8,331 nt of DNA from positions 1 to 8,331 of the forward strand of contig QHTY01000203.1 of the NCBI GenBank assembly GCA_003220985.1. Reading direction: 5' to 3'. The position numbers and the translations under genes were made by a program. Below are positions 6,375-8,331 of this stretch, one piece after another (positions within the stretch are counted from its first letter, which is position 1; every line of letters begins with the position of its first letter). Under the pieces are notes generated by a model. That model saw only the letters and a program-made list of their open reading frames with translations. It was not told the DNA's origin and did not search any database. The stretch is from Gemmatimonadota bacterium (GTDB taxonomy: Bacteria; Gemmatimonadota; Gemmatimonadetes; Gemmatimonadales; GWC2-71-9).

Positions 6375-7257
6375 GCTACGCGCGGTGCGGCACCGCTATG
6401 CGGGACGCGTGGTGCTCGATTTCGACCAGTTCGCGCTGCCTCAGGCCGCGGCGGTCGCGGTGGTCGGCCACAACGGCTCTGGCAAGAGCACGCTGCTCCG
6501 GCTGCTGGCCCTCCTCGAGCGTCCGACGGAAGGATCGGTGCTCTGGAACGGCACGGTTGTCCCTCGGCGTCCCGCTGCCTCCCTCCGTCGTCGGGTGACG
6601 CTCGTCGAGCAGCGACCGGTGCTGCTGCGCGGGACGGTGCGTGACAATCTGGTCTACGGTCTCGAGATACGAGGCTTTGGACGCTCAGCGGTGAATGGAA
6701 TCATCGGGGACGTCGTGGATAGGTTGGGTCTCGGGCCGCTGCTCGGCCGCCGCCGCCACGAGCTGTCCGAAGGGGAGATTCAGCGGGTCGCCGTCGCGCG
6801 CGCGCTCGCCTTGCGAACGGACGTGCTGCTGCTCGATGAGCCCGCGAGCTCGGCGGACACCGCCGCCGCGGGCGCGCTCTACCGCGCGCTCGCGGCCGAG
6901 CGCGCCGCTCGTCCGTTTGCGGTGTGCATCGCCTCCCATCAACTCGAAGATGCCTATCGCTGGGCCGACGATATTCGGGCGCTCGCGGATGGTCGCCTGT
7001 CGCCCGTGACGCCGGAAAATCTGTTTCGCGTCGAGCTGCCGGCGGGCGATGGCATGAAGCACGTACACGTCGGCGGCATCGAAATCGTGCTGATCACCGA
7101 GCGCGCTGGTCCGGCGGTGCTCGCGATCCCCCCGACCGACATCTTCGTGAGTCGGGAGCCGCTCGCCTCGTCGGCCCGGGCCTGGCGATCGAGCGGCACG
7201 GCGCGGGCGTGCACGTTCGGGCGGAAATGGGGGGCGTGGAGCTTGTCGCCGCCGTGA
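6367..7257 (+). CDS. tupC: Tungstate ABC transporter ATP-binding protein, C-terminal domain frameshifted
   Basis: The ATPase partner of TupB. The ATG at 6367 has AGGGG seven bases upstream and overlaps the tupB stop by 8 nt; a GTG at 6361 is less well placed. The ATPase domain is complete: Walker A GHNGSGKST (34-42), Q-loop Gln82 (LVEQRP), signature LSEGEIQRVAVARAL (from 133, with Glu where the second Gly of LSGGE is usual), Walker B LLLDEP (154-159) and switch His191 (ASHQ). After a linker, residues 255-271 (PPTDIFVSREPLASSAR) enter the usual TOBE-like anion-binding domain. From about residue 272 the frame is wrong: the remaining residues are Trp/Arg/Cys-rich and match nothing, while the true continuation lies in another frame at 7182-7343. 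The product probably keeps ATPase function but loses the regulatory domain. A sequence or assembly error is possible. Confidence 0.88.
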   Translation: MVELRAVRHRYAGRVVLDFDQFALPQAAAVAVVGHNGSGKSTLLRLLALLERPTEGSVLWNGTVVPRRPAASLRRRVTLVEQRPVLLRGTVRDNLVYGLEIRGFGRSAVNGIIGDVVDRLGLGPLLGRRRHELSEGEIQRVAVARALALRTDVLLLDEPASSADTAAAGALYRALAAERAARPFAVCIASHQLEDAYRWADDIRALADGRLSPVTPENLFRVELPAGDGMKHVHVGGIEIVLITERAGPAVLAIPPTDIFVSREPLASSARAWRSSGTARACTFGRKWGAWSLSPP

Positions 7258-7343
7258 CGGCCGAAGCCGCGCGGGATCTAGCGCTCGCGCCAGGCGGGAG
7301 CGTCGTCTTCTCTTTCAAGGCCACTGCGGTTCGGGTATTCTAG
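7182..7343 (+). pseudogene. Out-of-frame remnant of the TupC C-terminal TOBE/Mop-like domain
   Basis: Reading in the third frame gives LAIERHGAGVHVR, then GGVELVAAVTAEAARDLAL, then PGGSVVFSFKATAVRVF and a TAG. This is the typical end of the molybdate/tungstate-binding domain (SFKATAV is a hallmark). The stop lies 3 nt before the next ATG, as expected for the ancestral tupC end. Comparing the junction REPLASSAR / LAIERHG with the usual form, about six or seven residues (Asn-x-Leu-x-Gly-x-Val type) are missing. The frame change implies a net loss of 1 modulo 3, for example 19 or 22 nt, near 7177-7182 in a CCCGGG context. There is no separate start and it is unlikely to be translated alone. Confidence 0.75.
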
Positions 7344-7346
7344 GGG

Positions 7347-7775
7347 ATGCCGACAGCGTATCTCACGCGGATCGTCGAGTTCACCGCAACGCATCGCTTC
7401 CCCGATACACCCGAGTTTGCGGGCGCGACGGACGATCACAGCCATCGGTACAAGTGCGCCGTGACGGTGAAGGGCGTGTTCGATCCGGCGCGCGGCGGGG
7501 GGGGAGTCATGAGCCTGCCGGCACTCAAGGCGTTGCTGCAGCGTGAGGTCGTGGCGCGCTTCGACGGGCGACACATCAACAAAGACATCGCCCCGTTCTC
7601 CGCCGGCACTTGGGTCGCAACCGGAGAGGCGCTGGCAGTCCATGTTTGGGAACGCCTCGCAGGCGCGTTGCCTCTACTCCGAATACCGCGGCGAATCGTA
7701 AACCCGGCGATCGCGCCGGCCGCATGCGCGCCGACTCGGCCGTGGTCGAGGAGTGGCCCGTGTGGCTGGAAGTGA
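7347..7775 (+). CDS. 6-pyruvoyl/6-carboxy-tetrahydropterin synthase-like protein, 3' end frameshifted
   Basis: The first ~109 residues match the PTPS/QueD fold, which acts on dihydroneopterin triphosphate in pterin or queuosine pathways. Visible are TAYLTRIVEFTATHRF (zinc ligand His16), HSHRYKCAVTVKG (zinc ligands His31, His33), the helix PALKALLQREVVARFD (Asp73) and ATGEALAVHVWERL. The catalytic Cys normally between the first His and the HxH pair is absent, and FDGRHIN replaces the usual LDHxxLN. So this is a divergent branch, and pathway assignment is open. After ALP (about residue 109) the frame is lost: the conserved C-terminus LYSEYRGES with its stop lies in another frame at 7672-7701, and roughly 10-15 residues, including the strand with the pterin-anchoring Glu, are missing. 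The ORF instead runs on with foreign residues to 7775 over the start of fdhD. It begins 3 nt after the ancestral tupC stop. Its place between tupC and fdhD suggests a pterin-cofactor role. Confidence 0.72.
   Translation: MPTAYLTRIVEFTATHRFPDTPEFAGATDDHSHRYKCAVTVKGVFDPARGGGGVMSLPALKALLQREVVARFDGRHINKDIAPFSAGTWVATGEALAVHVWERLAGALPLLRIPRRIVNPAIAPAACAPTRPWSRSGPCGWK
7672..7701 (+). pseudogene. Out-of-frame C-terminal remnant of the pterin-synthase-like gene
   Basis: In the first frame the bases read LYSEYRGES followed by TAA (7699-7701), the usual last strand and stop of PTPS-like proteins. The in-frame upstream part ends ERLAGALP. The shift implies a net loss of 2 modulo 3 near 7668-7674. The ancestral stop leaves 22 nt before the fdhD ATG, a more natural layout than the present 52-nt overlap. 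Confidence 0.62.
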
Positions 7776-8331
7776 ACGGCGAGCCCGCCGTCACGTGGAT
7801 GTGCACGCCCGATCAGCTCGAGGAGCTCGCGGTGGGGTGGCTGCACGGCGAGGGCTACATCGCGTCACTCGACGATCTGGTGCAGCTGCGTCCCTGTGCT
7901 CCCGACCTCGGCTTCTGGGCCGACGTGAAACCCGAGCGTCTCGCCCAGGTGAAAGGCGAGAACCGCAAGCGTGTGCTCGCGTCAGGCTGCGGCGCCGTCG
8001 CTACCATGCTGGCCGACCCGGAGACGATGAGTCGGACGGCAGCGCGGCGCGGGGAACTGCCTCCGGCAGAGACGTTGCGTACACTCTTTAAGCAGTTGTT
8101 TGCGGCGGGAGACCGCTACAACGAGACCGGTGGCATTCATGCCGCCGCATTGACCGACGGCACGACCCTGCTCTTCCACGCCGAGGACATCGGCAGGCAC
8201 AACGCGGTGGACAAGGTGATCGGTGGGGCGGTGCTGGCGCGCACACCGATCGCGGGTCGCGGGCTGCTCGTCACGGGCCGCATTTCAGCCGAGCTGGCGT
8301 TCAAAGCCGCGCGCGCGGGACTCGCCTGGGT
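7724..8331 (+). CDS. fdhD: Formate dehydrogenase accessory sulfurtransferase FdhD (3' part beyond window)
   Basis: The 202 visible residues lack about the last 60 of the family. FdhD moves sulfur from a cysteine desulfurase to the bis-guanine-dinucleotide molybdenum or tungsten cofactor before insertion into formate dehydrogenase. Motifs seen are EEWPVWLEVNGEP...MCTPDQLEELAVGWLHGEGYI (residues 9-46, quoted in parts), LASGCGAV with Cys89, RYNETGGIHAAAL (131-143), EDIGRHNAVDKVIG (154-167) and LVTGRISAELAFKAARAG (182-199). E. coli-type FdhD has a CxxC pair at the Cys89 site; here it is Cys-Gly-Ala-Val, so only the first Cys remains. The ATG has no clear Shine-Dalgarno site and the frame is open a little further upstream, so the start is the least certain part. 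Following tungstate uptake genes, it suggests a W- or Mo-dependent formate dehydrogenase in this organism. Confidence 0.93.
   Translation, partial: MRADSAVVEEWPVWLEVNGEPAVTWMCTPDQLEELAVGWLHGEGYIASLDDLVQLRPCAPDLGFWADVKPERLAQVKGENRKRVLASGCGAVATMLADPETMSRTAARRGELPPAETLRTLFKQLFAAGDRYNETGGIHAAALTDGTTLLFHAEDIGRHNAVDKVIGGAVLARTPIAGRGLLVTGRISAELAFKAARAGLAW

Noticed and set aside
7165..7200. Programmed ribosomal frameshift in tupC
   Set aside because: No X-XXY-YYZ slippery heptamer is in the right phase, and a shift alone would still leave about six residues missing.
7497..7504. Run of eight G in the PTPS-like gene as the cause of its frame loss
   Set aside because: Family-like sequence continues in the same frame on both sides for another 55 residues; the break is near 7670.

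Overview
The window is GC-rich bacterial chromosome with tightly packed genes. Signal peptides ending in Ala-Gln, a TonB-dependent plug protein and an outer-membrane beta-barrel point to a diderm. The gene set and style (guaB next to a small hypothetical and a multi-SH3 secreted protein, a TonB plug protein with a tiny leader, many overlapping starts and stops) suggest Gemmatimonadota or a related soil/sediment phylum. That placement is inference from memory, not from a search.

Left half, minus strand (3366 down to 1): one apparent operon. It encodes a secreted protein with three SH3-like repeats and a conserved C-terminal domain, a 113-aa hypothetical (4-nt ATGA overlap), guaB encoding IMP dehydrogenase (8-nt gap), and the N-terminal part of a TonB-dependent-receptor plug protein (26-nt gap) that runs off the left edge.

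Right half, plus strand (3377 to 8331): a second apparent operon diverges from the first with only 10 bp between the two start codons. It begins with gpmI (cofactor-independent phosphoglycerate mutase). An outer-membrane beta-barrel protein follows, its start overlapping the gpmI stop. Then come tupB and tupC (tungstate ABC permease and ATPase, each overlapping its upstream gene), a 6-pyruvoyl/6-carboxy-tetrahydropterin-synthase-like gene, and fdhD (sulfurtransferase for formate dehydrogenase cofactor), which runs off the right edge. From the barrel gene onward this looks like a tungstate-uptake and Mo/W-pterin-enzyme maturation module. No TupA binding protein is visible.

The most unusual signals are two palindromic elements built the same way: three tandem copies of a 7- or 8-nt unit, a loop, then three degraded inverted copies. 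One (3902-3970, 69 nt) lies in frame inside gpmI and adds a Ser/Gly-rich insert just before the GRYYAMDRD active-site motif. The other (4971-5041) lies in the signal-peptide region of the barrel gene. Separately, tupC and the pterin-synthase-like gene each carry a lesion near the 3' end. In both, the conserved C-terminus continues in another frame after several residues have been lost, so each looks like a small deletion plus frameshift rather than a one-base error.

No tRNA, rRNA, CRISPR array, insertion sequence or convincing terminator was seen. No stretch over 300 bases lacks a gene.
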